DNA from: JBGAHD01 sp044226395 | GTDB taxonomy: Bacteria > Pseudomonadota > Gammaproteobacteria > Xanthomonadales > Ahniellaceae | DNA: 64,000 nt | Assembly (NCBI GenBank): GCA_044226395.1 | Contig: JBGAHD010000007.1 | Location: forward strand, 1-64,000 | Direction of reading: 5' to 3' | In this document: positions 45,473 to 54,123 of the stretch, in pieces | Layout of the letters: each line of letters starts with the position of its first letter | Numbering within the stretch: position 1 is the first letter of the stretch | Translations under genes and position numbers: made by a program | Notes under the pieces: generated by a model | The model's input: the letters and a program-made list of their open reading frames with translations, nothing else | Database searches by the model: none | What the model was told of the DNA's origin: nothing

Positions 45473-46108
45473 TCAGACCACTTCGGTGAATACCGCCACG
45501 AAATGGCAGATGCTGCCCACCAGCACGAACAGGTGCCACACGGCGTGGGCGTAGGGCAGGCGCTTGTGGTGATAAAAATACGTGCCGGCCGTGTAGGCGA
45601 AGCCACCGGCGAACAACCACGCCAGCGTGGTGCCCGGCAGGGCGCGCACCATCGGCTCCAGGGCCACCAGCACGATCCAGCCCATGGCGATGAACATCAG
45701 GGTCGACACGCGCTGAAAGCGCCCGGTGAAGAACAGCTTGAACACCACGCCGATCATCGCCAGCCCCCACACGGTGGCGAACAGGCTCCAGCCCCATTCG
45801 CTGCCGCGCAGACTCACCAGGGTGAACGGCGTATAGGTGCCGGCGATCAGCAGAAAGATCGCGCAATGATCGAGGATCTGCAGGCGCGCCTTGGCGGCCG
45901 GATGCGGCACCGCGTGATAGAGGGTCGAGGCCACGTACAGCAGCACGAGTGTCGTGGTGTAGACAGCGGCGCTGATCACCTGGCGCATGTCGCCGAACAC
46001 GGCGGCCAGCGTGATCATGACCGCGCCCGCGCCCAGGGCCAGCACGGCGCCCAGGCCGTGCGACAGGGCATTGGCGATCTCTTCGCGATAACTGTGGTGA
46101 GCGACCAT
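45473..46108 (-). CDS. Hemolysin III / PAQR-family membrane protein
   Basis: The 211 residues have seven predicted membrane segments and the family's conserved polar residues: SHGLGAVLA, STLYHAVPHP, DHCAIFLLIAGTYTPF and the C-terminal HAVWHLFVLVGSICHF, which hold a putative metal site. E. coli YqfA and Bacillus hemolysin III are members; the physiological role is poorly known and may be in lipid metabolism. The ATG at 46108 was chosen from the family N-terminus (MVAHHSYREEIANALSHG). The far longer open frame upstream is not coding. Confidence 0.88.
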   Translation of the reverse strand: MVAHHSYREEIANALSHGLGAVLALGAGAVMITLAAVFGDMRQVISAAVYTTTLVLLYVASTLYHAVPHPAAKARLQILDHCAIFLLIAGTYTPFTLVSLRGSEWGWSLFATVWGLAMIGVVFKLFFTGRFQRVSTLMFIAMGWIVLVALEPMVRALPGTTLAWLFAGGFAYTAGTYFYHHKRLPYAHAVWHLFVLVGSICHFVAVFTEVV

Positions 46109-46303
46109 CGCGCGATGCTGAGCGCAAAACTTCGAGCTTGCAAGCCTGCTCCGAACCCGGGCGCGGCGCGGGCGAAATCCTGACCATTCCGTGACATCGC
46201 TTGAACGGCGCTTGTGCTGGCGGCCGCGCGCGTCGAGCATCACCCGGCCTTTCCCCCAACCCATGCCGTCGCGCGTTTGGCGCCGGCCCAGGAGTGCCCC
46301 CGC

Positions 46304-47179
46304 ATGATGCCCCTGTTGTTCGCCGCCGCCCTCTTCGCCGCCGACGCGCCCGCTGATCTGCAACCAAAGACCTGTGATTACTGTGAGGCCTGGAATGCCA
46401 AGCACGCGCCCGTGCGGCTGCATGGCGAAACGTTCTATGTCGGCCCCGAAGGTCTGGCCGTGGTGCTGATCCGCACGCCCGAGGGCGCGATTCTGCTCGA
46501 CGGGGGTCTGCCGCAATCCGTGCCCTTGATCGAGGCGAATCTCGAATCGCTCGGCGTGGCGTTGAGCGAGGTGAAGTGGATCGTCAATTCGCACGCGCAC
46601 TATGACCACGCCGGCGGCATCGCGGCCTTGGCGCGTCTGACCGGCGCCAAGGTCGCCGCGAGTCACGCGGGCGCCAAGGCGCTGCGGCTGGGCGGCGTGA
46701 CGCCCGACGATCCGCAAGCCGGTCTCGGCGAAGCCGCGATGGCCTATCCGCCGGTCAAGGACGTGGTCGAGATCGATGACGGCGGCACGATCACGCTCGG
46801 CGGCATCACCCTGACCGCGCACTACACGCCCGGTCACACGCCCGGCGCCACCACGTGGACGTGGCGCAGCTGCGAGAAGGACCAGTGCATCGACGCCGTC
46901 TACGCCGACAGCCTCAATGCCGTATCGGCCGAAGGTTTCCGTTTCGATTCGCCCGAGCGTCTCGCGCAGTTCCGTGCCTCGATCGCGCGCATTCGCGAAC
47001 TGCCGTGCGATCTGGTGGTGTCGGTGCACCCGGCCTTCGTCAAGTTGTTCGAGCGCATCGAGGCACGCCAGACGGCCGCTAAAGACCCGTTGCTAGAAGG
47101 CGGTTGCCGCGCGTATGCCGATGACGCGGAAAAGCGCCTGGACAAGCGCCTTGCGGACGAGGCGCATTCGCCCAACTAG
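46304..47179 (+). CDS. Subclass B3-like metallo-beta-lactamase (putative)
   Basis: A zinc hydrolase of the metallo-beta-lactamase fold, 291 residues with a short hydrophobic leader (LLFAAALFAADA). AGGAG at 46290-46294 sets the ATG. All B3-type ligands can be placed: HAHYDH at 97-102 (His97, His99, Asp101, His102), His178 in HYTPGHTPG and His242 in VSVHPAF. Subclass B3 context is also seen in YADSLNAVSAEGFRF (the two serines, 203 and 208) and the C-terminal CRAYADDAEKRLDKRLADE. Activity on beta-lactams is inferred; some close relatives act on other substrates. Confidence 0.85.
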   Translation: MMPLLFAAALFAADAPADLQPKTCDYCEAWNAKHAPVRLHGETFYVGPEGLAVVLIRTPEGAILLDGGLPQSVPLIEANLESLGVALSEVKWIVNSHAHYDHAGGIAALARLTGAKVAASHAGAKALRLGGVTPDDPQAGLGEAAMAYPPVKDVVEIDDGGTITLGGITLTAHYTPGHTPGATTWTWRSCEKDQCIDAVYADSLNAVSAEGFRFDSPERLAQFRASIARIRELPCDLVVSVHPAFVKLFERIEARQTAAKDPLLEGGCRAYADDAEKRLDKRLADEAHSPN

Positions 47180-47192
47180 TCGCCCTAGCGAA

Positions 47193-49220
47193 TCAGATGC
47201 TCGCCGCCAGGCGCGTGCCCTGATCGATGGCGCGCTTGGCGTCGAGTTCGGCCGCGATGTCCGCGCCGCCGATCAGATGCACGGTCTGGCCTTGCGCGGT
47301 CAGGGCCTCGTGCAATTCACGGTTGGGTTCCTGGCCGGCGCAGATCACCACGTTGTCGACCTCGAGCAATCGCGGCGTCGTGCCCACCAGCACGTGCAGG
47401 CCGCGATCGTCGATGCGTTGATAGGTCACCGCGCCGATCATCTCCACGCGCTTCATCTTCAAGGTCGCGCGGTGCACCCAGCCCGAGGTCTTGTTCAAGC
47501 GCTCGCCGAGCTTGCCTTCGCTGCGCTGGAGCAAGAACACCTGCCGCGCCGGCGGTTCCGGTCGCGGTTGCACGCCATCGATGCCGCCGCGCGCCTCCAA
47601 GGTCGGATCGATGCCCCATTCGCGCAACCACAGCGCCGGGTCCATCGAGGGCGAGTGGCCTTCGTGCACCAGGAACTCCGCGATGTCGAAGCCGATGCCG
47701 CCCGCGCCGACGATGGCCACGCGCTTGCCGACGGGCTTATCGCGCGCGAGCACGTCGACATAGTTCAGCACCATTGGATGATCGATGCCCTCGATGCGCG
47801 GCGCGCGCGGCGTAACGCCCGTGGCCAGGATCACTTCGTCGAAGTGCTCGCGCGTGAGCGCCGTCTCGTCGACGCGCGTGTTCAGGCGCGTGGTCACGCC
47901 GGTCAGTTCGAGCCGTCGCCCGAAGTAGCGCAGCGTCTCGTGGAATTCTTCCTTGCCCGGAATGCGCTTGGCCATGTTGAACTGACCGCCGATCGCGGGA
48001 GCGGCGTCGAACAAAGTCACGCGATGGCCGCGCTCCGCCAGCGTCGTCGCCGCCGCCAGACCCGCGGGGCCCGCGCCAACCACGGCCACGCGCTTGGCGT
48101 TCGCGGTCGGCGTGATCTTCAACTCGGTCTCGTGACACGCGCGCGGATTGACCAGGCACGACGCGAGCTTGCGCTCGAACACATGGTCGAGACACGCCTG
48201 ATTGCAGGCGATGCAGGTGTTGATCTCGTCGACGCGGTTCTCGCGCGTCTTCTTCACCCACTCCGGGTCCGCGAGGAAAGGCCGCGCCATCGACACCATG
48301 TCGGCCGCGCCCTCGGCCAGCAAGCGCTCGGCCACGTCGGGCATGTTGATGCGATTGGTGGTGATCAGCGGCAGCTCGATCTCGCGCTTGAGCTTGGCCG
48401 TGACGAAGGCAAAGGCCGCGCGCGGCACCGAAGTGACGATGGTCGGAATGCGCGCCTCGTGCCAGCCAATGCCGGTGTTGATCAAGCTGGCGCCGGCCTG
48501 CGCGATCGCGCGCGCCAGCGCCACGATGTCCTGCCACTGCTGACCGCCATCGACCAGATCGAGCATCGACAAGCGATAGATGATGATGAAATCGCGACCG
48601 AGCTTGGCGCGCATGCGCCGCACGATCTCGACCGGAAAACGCATGCGCTTTTCCGGCGTGCCGCCCCAGTCGTCATCGCGGCGATTGGTGCGTTCGGTCA
48701 GGAATTCATTGATCAGATAACCTTCCGAGCCCATGACCTCGACGCCGTCGTAGCCGGCCTCGCGCGCGTACTGCGCGCATTGCACGAAATCATCGATGGT
48801 GCGCTCGATGCCGCGCGCCGACAGCGCGCGTGGCGTGAACGGCGTGATCGGCGACTTGACCCGCGAAGGCGCCACCGACAACGGGTGATAGCCATAGCGC
48901 CCCGCGTGCAGGATCTGCATGCAGATATGGCCGCCCTCGTCGTGCACGGCGCGCGTGACCTTGCGATGGCGATTGACCTCCCACGGCCACGACAACTTGG
49001 ACGCGAACGGTCCCAGCCACCCCTGCACGTTCGGCGCGATGCCGCCGGTGACCATCAGGCCCGCGCCACCGCGCGCGCGTTCGGCGAAATACGTGGCGAG
49101 TCGCTCGTAATCGCTGGCGCGGTCCTCCAGGCCCGTGTGCATCGAGCCCATCAGGGTGCGATTGCGCAGTTGGGTGAAGCCGAGGTCGAGCGGGGCGAGC
49201 AGGTGCGGATAGGCGGTCAT
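47193..49220 (-). CDS. fadH: 2,4-dienoyl-CoA reductase (NADPH)
   Basis: Reduces 2,4-dienoyl-CoA during beta-oxidation of unsaturated fatty acids. The 675 residues (E. coli FadH 672) contain an Old-Yellow-Enzyme FMN barrel (1-370), the 4Fe-4S ligands in CIACNQACLDHVF and CLVNPRACHE, then FAD (VAVVGAGPAGLAAATTLAER) and NAD(P)H (VAIVGAGGIGFDIAEFLV) Rossmann domains. It converges on the metallo-beta-lactamase gene with 13 nt between stops, and diverges from the sorbosone dehydrogenase gene. Confidence 0.95.
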   Translation of the reverse strand: MTAYPHLLAPLDLGFTQLRNRTLMGSMHTGLEDRASDYERLATYFAERARGGAGLMVTGGIAPNVQGWLGPFASKLSWPWEVNRHRKVTRAVHDEGGHICMQILHAGRYGYHPLSVAPSRVKSPITPFTPRALSARGIERTIDDFVQCAQYAREAGYDGVEVMGSEGYLINEFLTERTNRRDDDWGGTPEKRMRFPVEIVRRMRAKLGRDFIIIYRLSMLDLVDGGQQWQDIVALARAIAQAGASLINTGIGWHEARIPTIVTSVPRAAFAFVTAKLKREIELPLITTNRINMPDVAERLLAEGAADMVSMARPFLADPEWVKKTRENRVDEINTCIACNQACLDHVFERKLASCLVNPRACHETELKITPTANAKRVAVVGAGPAGLAAATTLAERGHRVTLFDAAPAIGGQFNMAKRIPGKEEFHETLRYFGRRLELTGVTTRLNTRVDETALTREHFDEVILATGVTPRAPRIEGIDHPMVLNYVDVLARDKPVGKRVAIVGAGGIGFDIAEFLVHEGHSPSMDPALWLREWGIDPTLEARGGIDGVQPRPEPPARQVFLLQRSEGKLGERLNKTSGWVHRATLKMKRVEMIGAVTYQRIDDRGLHVLVGTTPRLLEVDNVVICAGQEPNRELHEALTAQGQTVHLIGGADIAAELDAKRAIDQGTRLAASI

Positions 49221-49387
49221 GGGCTGGCCTTCGGATGCTGAGCGAGGATGCTGCCGCGCGCCCGTCGGCGCCGCAAGCGGGATTCAAGGCTGGGGTGAAG
49301 ATATTTCAAGTCCGCGCGAACGGCCTTGACGCCGCCGCGACGCCGCGCCGGCATTATCATCGTCACCAGTCTGATGGAGGAACGCCC

Positions 49388-50506
49388 ATGCGTGGATGGA
49401 TGCTGATGTGCGTCGTCGCCCTGTGCGGCGCCGGTTCGGCCGCGGCCAAGCCCGAATTGACCGAACTCAAGGTGCCGGCGGGCTTCCAGATCGAGTACTT
49501 CGCCGACAACGTGCCCAATGCGCGCGCCCTGGCGCTGGGCGACAAGGGCACGTTGTTCGTCGGCTCGCGCGAGGCCGGCAAGGTCTACGCGGTCAGTCAC
49601 GACGGTCGCCGCGCCACGGCGGTCAAGGTCATCGCCAGCGGCCTGGACATGCCCTCGGGCATCGCCTATCGCGACGGCGCGCCCTACATCGGCGCGATCA
49701 GCCGCATCCTGCGCCTGGACGCGATCGAGGATCACCTCGATCAGCCGCCCAAGCCGGTGGTCGTGCGCGACGATCTGCCGACGGAAACCCATCATGGCTG
49801 GAAGTTTCTCGCCTTTGGTCCTGACGGTTGGCTCTACGTGCCGGTCGGCGCGCCCTGCAATGTCTGCGAAGTCGACGACGCCCACGGCGCGATCTTCCGC
49901 ATGAAGCCCGATGGCAGCGCGCAGGAAGTGGTGGCGCGCGGCGTGCGCAACAGCGTCGGCTTCGACTGGGATCCGGCCGATGGCAAGTTGTGGTTCACCG
50001 ACAACGGCCGCGACATGATGGGCGACGACGTGCCGCCGTGCGAGCTCAATCGCGTGGCCACGCCGGGCGCGCATTTTGGGTTTCCGTATTGCCATGGCGG
50101 CGAGATCGCCGACCCCGAATTCGGCGAAGACCACGCCTGCAAGGATTACGTCGCGCCCGCGCTGAACTTCGGCGCGCACGTCGCGCCGCTGGGCATGCGC
50201 TTCTATCGCGGCACGCAGTTCCCGGCGACGTATCGCGGCGGCATCTTCGTCGCGCAGCACGGCTCGTGGAATCGCTCGCGCAAATCGGGCTATCAGGTGC
50301 TGTACGTGCCGGTGAAAGGCGGCAAGGCCGGCACGCCGCAGGAATTCGTCACGGGCTGGTTGAAGAACGAGCGCGTGTCCGGCCGACCGGCCGACGTGCT
50401 GGAAATGCCCGATGGCGCCTTGCTGATTTCCGACGATTTGTCCGGCGTGATCTATCGCGTCAGCCGCGTCGACGACAAACCCGCGAGCCCCGCGACGGGG
50501 CGCTGA
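49388..50506 (+). CDS. Secreted sorbosone/glucose dehydrogenase-like beta-propeller protein
   Basis: A GSDH-family six-bladed propeller that in characterised relatives oxidises aldose sugars or sorbosone with PQQ. GGAGG at 49376-49380 precedes the ATG; 372 residues start with a Sec signal (MLMCVVALCGAGSAAA, cleavage near Ala19-Lys20). Family segments: HHGWKFLAFGPDGWLYVPVG, GVRNSVGFDWDP, WFTDNGRDMMGDD and AQHGSWNRSRKSGYQV. Two cysteines in PCNVCEVDD may form a disulfide. The TonB receptor gene follows by 6 nt, implying one operon. Confidence 0.85.
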   Translation: MRGWMLMCVVALCGAGSAAAKPELTELKVPAGFQIEYFADNVPNARALALGDKGTLFVGSREAGKVYAVSHDGRRATAVKVIASGLDMPSGIAYRDGAPYIGAISRILRLDAIEDHLDQPPKPVVVRDDLPTETHHGWKFLAFGPDGWLYVPVGAPCNVCEVDDAHGAIFRMKPDGSAQEVVARGVRNSVGFDWDPADGKLWFTDNGRDMMGDDVPPCELNRVATPGAHFGFPYCHGGEIADPEFGEDHACKDYVAPALNFGAHVAPLGMRFYRGTQFPATYRGGIFVAQHGSWNRSRKSGYQVLYVPVKGGKAGTPQEFVTGWLKNERVSGRPADVLEMPDGALLISDDLSGVIYRVSRVDDKPASPATGR

Positions 50507-50512
50507 TCGCGC

Positions 50513-52540
50513 ATGCTGGGCCTGGCGCTGATCTTGGCGCTGCAAGCCGCGCCACCGGCGCCCCGGGCCTTGGAACGCGTCGAGGTCACGGCCTCGGCGC
50601 GCGCAACCGACGCGGTGTCCACGACCGCAGCCAAAGCCGTCATCGACGCGCCCGCGATCGCGCGCACCGGTCCCGGCATCGACCTGGGTGAATCACTCGC
50701 GCGCGTGCCCGGCGTACTCGCGCTGCAACGCTGGAACTTCGCGCAGGACACACAGCTGTCCGTGCGCGGCTATGGCGCGCGCGCGAGTTTCGGCGTGCGT
50801 GGCGTGCGCGTCTACGTCAATGGCATTCCGGCGACCGCGCCCGATGGGCAGAGTCAGGTCGGGCATGTCGTGCTGTCGGGCGTCGATCGCATCGACGTCA
50901 CGCGTGGGCCTTTGGCCACGTTGTACGGCAATGCCTCGGCTGCCGTGATTCGCGTCGAGACCGATGCCGCGGGATCGCCATCACAGACAAGCGCGCGCGT
51001 CACGCTCGGTGACTTCGCGCGCGTGCTCGGCGCGGGCTGGCGCGCGGGGCAGGGCGCGATCATCGCGCATGTCGATGCGGAGATCGTCGATGTGAGTGGC
51101 TTTCGCGATCACGCGCGCGCGCGGCGCGCGAACCTCGATGCCGGCGCACGCGGTGACTGGGGCGAGTGGCAGTGGTCGAGCGCGCTCAATGTCTCCGACA
51201 CGCCGCGCGCGGAAGATCCACTCGGTCTCACCGCCGCGCAACTGGCCGAGGACCCTCGCGGCACTGCGCCCGTGGCCGAGCAGTTCGACACGCGCAAGCG
51301 CATCGCGCAACAACAGCTAGGCCTGGCCCTGCGTCGCGACGCCGATATCGGTCGACCGGGCCTGAGCGTGGCCATCTACGGCGGCACGCGCGAGGTCGAG
51401 CAATACCTCGCCATCGCGCCGACCGCGCAACGCAATCCGCTGTCGGGCGGTGGCGTGGTCGATCTGCGCCGCGACTACTTCGGCGTGGAATCGCGTGCAT
51501 GGCAAAACTGGGACACGGCCAGCGGCGAATGGCGGCTCGATCTCGGCGTGAATCTCGACACGCTAGATGAAGCGCGTCGCGGCTACGAGAACTTCATCGG
51601 CGATACGCTCGGCACGCGCGGCGCCTTGCGTCGTAACGAAGCCAACCGCGTGCGCAATCTCGATGCGCTCGTGGCCGCGCACTGGCGACCCAGTTCCCGA
51701 TGGCGCGCGCTCGCGGGCGTGCGTCACGGGCAGACGCGATTCCGCTCGCGCGATCACTTCATCACTGCCGCCAATCCCGACGATTCCGGTAAGCGCGATT
51801 TCAACGCGAACAATCCCGTTATTGCGCTGTTTCACGAGCCCGATGCCCACACGACCTGGCATCTCGCGCTAGCCCGTGCCACGGAATCGCCAACGGTCAA
51901 CGAACTCGCCTATCGGGTTGACGGCAGTGCCGGCTTCAATCGCGACTTGCGTGCCATGCGCGTGACGCGGCGTGAACTGGGGCTCTCTTGGCGGCAGTCA
52001 CACGCGCGGATCGACGCCGCCGTGTTCGATGACGAGGCGCGCGATGACATAGTCGTCGCGCGCGCGGCCGGTGGTCGCACCAGTTTTCGCAATGAACCGC
52101 GCAGCACGCGGCGGGGACTCGAAGCCGGCATCGCTTGGCAGTTCGACGATCAGTGGGAGGCGCAAGCGCAATGGACGTTACTGTCCGCGCAAGCGGCCGA
52201 CGGTCGACACTTGCCGGGCGTGCCTTCGCGCTACGGCACGCTTGATGTGACGTGGTCACCGAATTCTCGTTGGTCGCTCGCGTGGCAAGCGCGTCATGTC
52301 GATCGCCTCGCCGTCGACGACGCGGCCACCACGTTCGCGCCCGGATCATTCACGCAGAGCCTGCTCGCAACCCATCGCCGCGACACCGCGTGGGGCGAAT
52401 GGCAAGGCTCGCTACGCATCGACAACCTCGCCGATCGCGACAGCGTCGGCTCGGTGATCGTCAATGACACTCAAGGTCGCTACTTCGAACCCGCGCCGGG
52501 GCGCACCGCGTGGCTCAGCGCGCAATGGCGCTGGCGCTAA
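50513..52540 (+). CDS. TonB-dependent outer-membrane receptor
   Basis: The 675 residues have a short signal (MLGLALILALQAAPPAP), a plug domain (about 20-150; RVEVTASARATD, LARVPGVLALQRWNFAQD, LSVRGYGARASFGVRGVRVY, VTRGPLATLYGNASA) and a 22-strand barrel ending with aromatic WLSAQWRWR. The plug resembles the YncD/PqqU group, one member of which imports PQQ. With a PQQ-type dehydrogenase gene 6 nt upstream, PQQ uptake is a sensible hypothesis, but the substrate is not proved. There is no clear ribosome site, so coupling is likely. Confidence 0.85.
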   Translation: MLGLALILALQAAPPAPRALERVEVTASARATDAVSTTAAKAVIDAPAIARTGPGIDLGESLARVPGVLALQRWNFAQDTQLSVRGYGARASFGVRGVRVYVNGIPATAPDGQSQVGHVVLSGVDRIDVTRGPLATLYGNASAAVIRVETDAAGSPSQTSARVTLGDFARVLGAGWRAGQGAIIAHVDAEIVDVSGFRDHARARRANLDAGARGDWGEWQWSSALNVSDTPRAEDPLGLTAAQLAEDPRGTAPVAEQFDTRKRIAQQQLGLALRRDADIGRPGLSVAIYGGTREVEQYLAIAPTAQRNPLSGGGVVDLRRDYFGVESRAWQNWDTASGEWRLDLGVNLDTLDEARRGYENFIGDTLGTRGALRRNEANRVRNLDALVAAHWRPSSRWRALAGVRHGQTRFRSRDHFITAANPDDSGKRDFNANNPVIALFHEPDAHTTWHLALARATESPTVNELAYRVDGSAGFNRDLRAMRVTRRELGLSWRQSHARIDAAVFDDEARDDIVVARAAGGRTSFRNEPRSTRRGLEAGIAWQFDDQWEAQAQWTLLSAQAADGRHLPGVPSRYGTLDVTWSPNSRWSLAWQARHVDRLAVDDAATTFAPGSFTQSLLATHRRDTAWGEWQGSLRIDNLADRDSVGSVIVNDTQGRYFEPAPGRTAWLSAQWRWR

Positions 52541-52544
52541 CGGC

Positions 52545-53657
52545 CTAGGCGATCAAGGCCGGTTCAACCTGTTCATCCAGCGCCAAGGCCAGCGCCTGCC
52601 GACCGTAGAGTCGGCCGAGCACCTGACCCATGCCGTTGTAGGCTCCGCAGACGACCGCGCCCGAAGGCAATCGCTCAAGCAAGGGCAGGGGCGAATCGTG
52701 ATAACCGATGTTCGCGGCCCAGCGATGCGTGATCTCGGCCTTTACGCCCAAATGCTCGCGTAGCAAGCGCTCCAAGGCGTCCTGGACGCGAGGCGTGATA
52801 TCACGGTGCTGCGTCCACTCCTCAGCGCCGCCGACATCGCGACAGCCCGCCAGCACCACGCAACCGTTCGGGCTTTGCTGCCAATGGTCATTGCCCAGTC
52901 GCGCGTGCACGGGGCGCGAGAGAGTGATCTCCTGGGTCGGCGCCGTCGCGAGCATCTGCACTCGCGCGGTGCGCACACGACCGCGAAGGTCGGGCAGCAG
53001 ATGCTCGAGCCCGCCGTCGACGCACACCACCACCACCGGCGCGCGAATGGCGCCGCCGCGCGTGATCACTTGGTCCTTGATGATCGACGACGCCGGCGAC
53101 CGCTCGAAGAGTTGCGCGCCGCGCGCCAAGGCCCATTGCGCCTCGCGCCGCGCCAAGGCCATCGGCTGAAAGCAGGCGTCATTGGGAAACAACAAGCCTT
53201 CGCCTTCCACGCCTCGATAGGTTGAAACGGGCAGTTCATCGCGCGTCATCGCCACCCATTGCGATTGGCAATCGGCCAGATCCTCGGTATCGCAAGCAAT
53301 GCGCAGTGAACCGCGTCGCCAAATCACGTCCGAATGCGACGCGCACAGGCGATTGAGTTCATGCAAGGTCAATCGATACAAGGCCAGCGCGCGATCGTGA
53401 CCCAGCGCCTCGACCGCGCGATGATGAAAACGCGACAAGCCCGCCTGCAGAAAGCCCACGCCACACCCACTGGCATTACCCGCCACCGTGCCTGCATCGA
53501 CACCAATCACGCGCAAGCCCCGATCGATCGCGGCATGCACGGCCGACAAACCCGCGCCACCCAAGCCCACCACGCAGACATCCGCCACCCGATCGCCGCG
53601 CATCGCGGGCAAGGGCTGCCATCGGTCGTCTTCCCACAAAGGTCGCTGTGCGTGCAT
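52545..53657 (-). CDS. FAD-dependent oxidoreductase (DAO/glycine oxidase-like)
   Basis: An amine/imino-acid type oxidoreductase of unknown substrate. The ATG at 53657 gives 370 residues starting MHAQRPLWEDDRWQPLP, in line with related proteins; in-frame starts up to 53771 also exist. The FAD Rossmann motif is VCVVGLGGAGLSAVHAAIDRG at about 28-48, followed by VIGVDAGTVAGNASGCGVGF, and the C-terminal FAD contact VVCGAYNGMGQVLGRLYGRQ. It converges on the TonB receptor with 4 nt between stops. Confidence 0.8.
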   Translation of the reverse strand: MHAQRPLWEDDRWQPLPAMRGDRVADVCVVGLGGAGLSAVHAAIDRGLRVIGVDAGTVAGNASGCGVGFLQAGLSRFHHRAVEALGHDRALALYRLTLHELNRLCASHSDVIWRRGSLRIACDTEDLADCQSQWVAMTRDELPVSTYRGVEGEGLLFPNDACFQPMALARREAQWALARGAQLFERSPASSIIKDQVITRGGAIRAPVVVVCVDGGLEHLLPDLRGRVRTARVQMLATAPTQEITLSRPVHARLGNDHWQQSPNGCVVLAGCRDVGGAEEWTQHRDITPRVQDALERLLREHLGVKAEITHRWAANIGYHDSPLPLLERLPSGAVVCGAYNGMGQVLGRLYGRQALALALDEQVEPALIA

Positions 53658-54123
53658 CGTCGTGTTGGAAACCCGTCGCGCGCGGGCGATGCGCATCGCA
53701 AAGCATTTCCCGGGCCGAGGCGCCGCGTTGTTGACGATGCGGGGAGGTTCTTTGCGTTGTTTGACAGGCAAGTGAGGAATGCCACACTAAATCCCAATCA
53801 CCGCCTAGTGGGATCGGCTAGAAGTTGAGGGCACTCGACACGAGGTGGAAGCTGACGCTTCAACCGCCGAGGCGAGCGCCAATCTCAGCCTGATCGCGAA
53901 GGCGCACCACTTCTTGATCCGCGTTGATGCCGCGGAAAGGCTCAGTGCCTTTCCGACGAAAGTGGTTCCAGACGAGCAAAATCGCCAAGAGCATTGCGGG
54001 GAGACATCGCGAATCGAGTCAGGCGCGGGCTTGCGCGCTCGTGATCGCGTTCGTAGCGGGTGCGCTTGTGCGCCATCGCTGAATCGGCGATCTTCACCGC
54101 CTCGTTCGACTTCGGATCACGCC
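53658..54123. other. Gene-poor divergent region with a perfect hairpin
   Basis: These 466 nt separate the FAD oxidoreductase (minus) and the aldo/keto reductase (plus). A perfect 9-bp hairpin, CGGAAAGGC/GCCTTTCCG around TCAGT, is at 53933-53955. A 44-codon minus-strand frame (53994 to 53860) starting MLLAILLVWNHFRRKG, hydrophobic then charged, overlaps it but has no ribosome site and is not called. Longer + and - frames here look non-coding (Arg/Ser-rich). It may be a decayed gene. Confidence 0.4.
53933..53955. repeat. Perfect inverted repeat (hairpin)
   Basis: CGGAAAGGC and GCCTTTCCG, nine pairs with a 5-nt loop, lie isolated in the gap between two divergent genes. It resembles a REP-like or terminator stem, but no T run follows on either strand and no second copy was seen in the window. 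Confidence 0.6.

Noticed and set aside
46109..47029. N-terminal extension of the hemolysin III frame
   Set aside because: It is antisense to the metallo-beta-lactamase gene; family homology starts at MVAHHSYREE (46108).
47115..49241. 708-codon + strand frame
   Set aside because: Antisense of fadH, which has all cofactor motifs.
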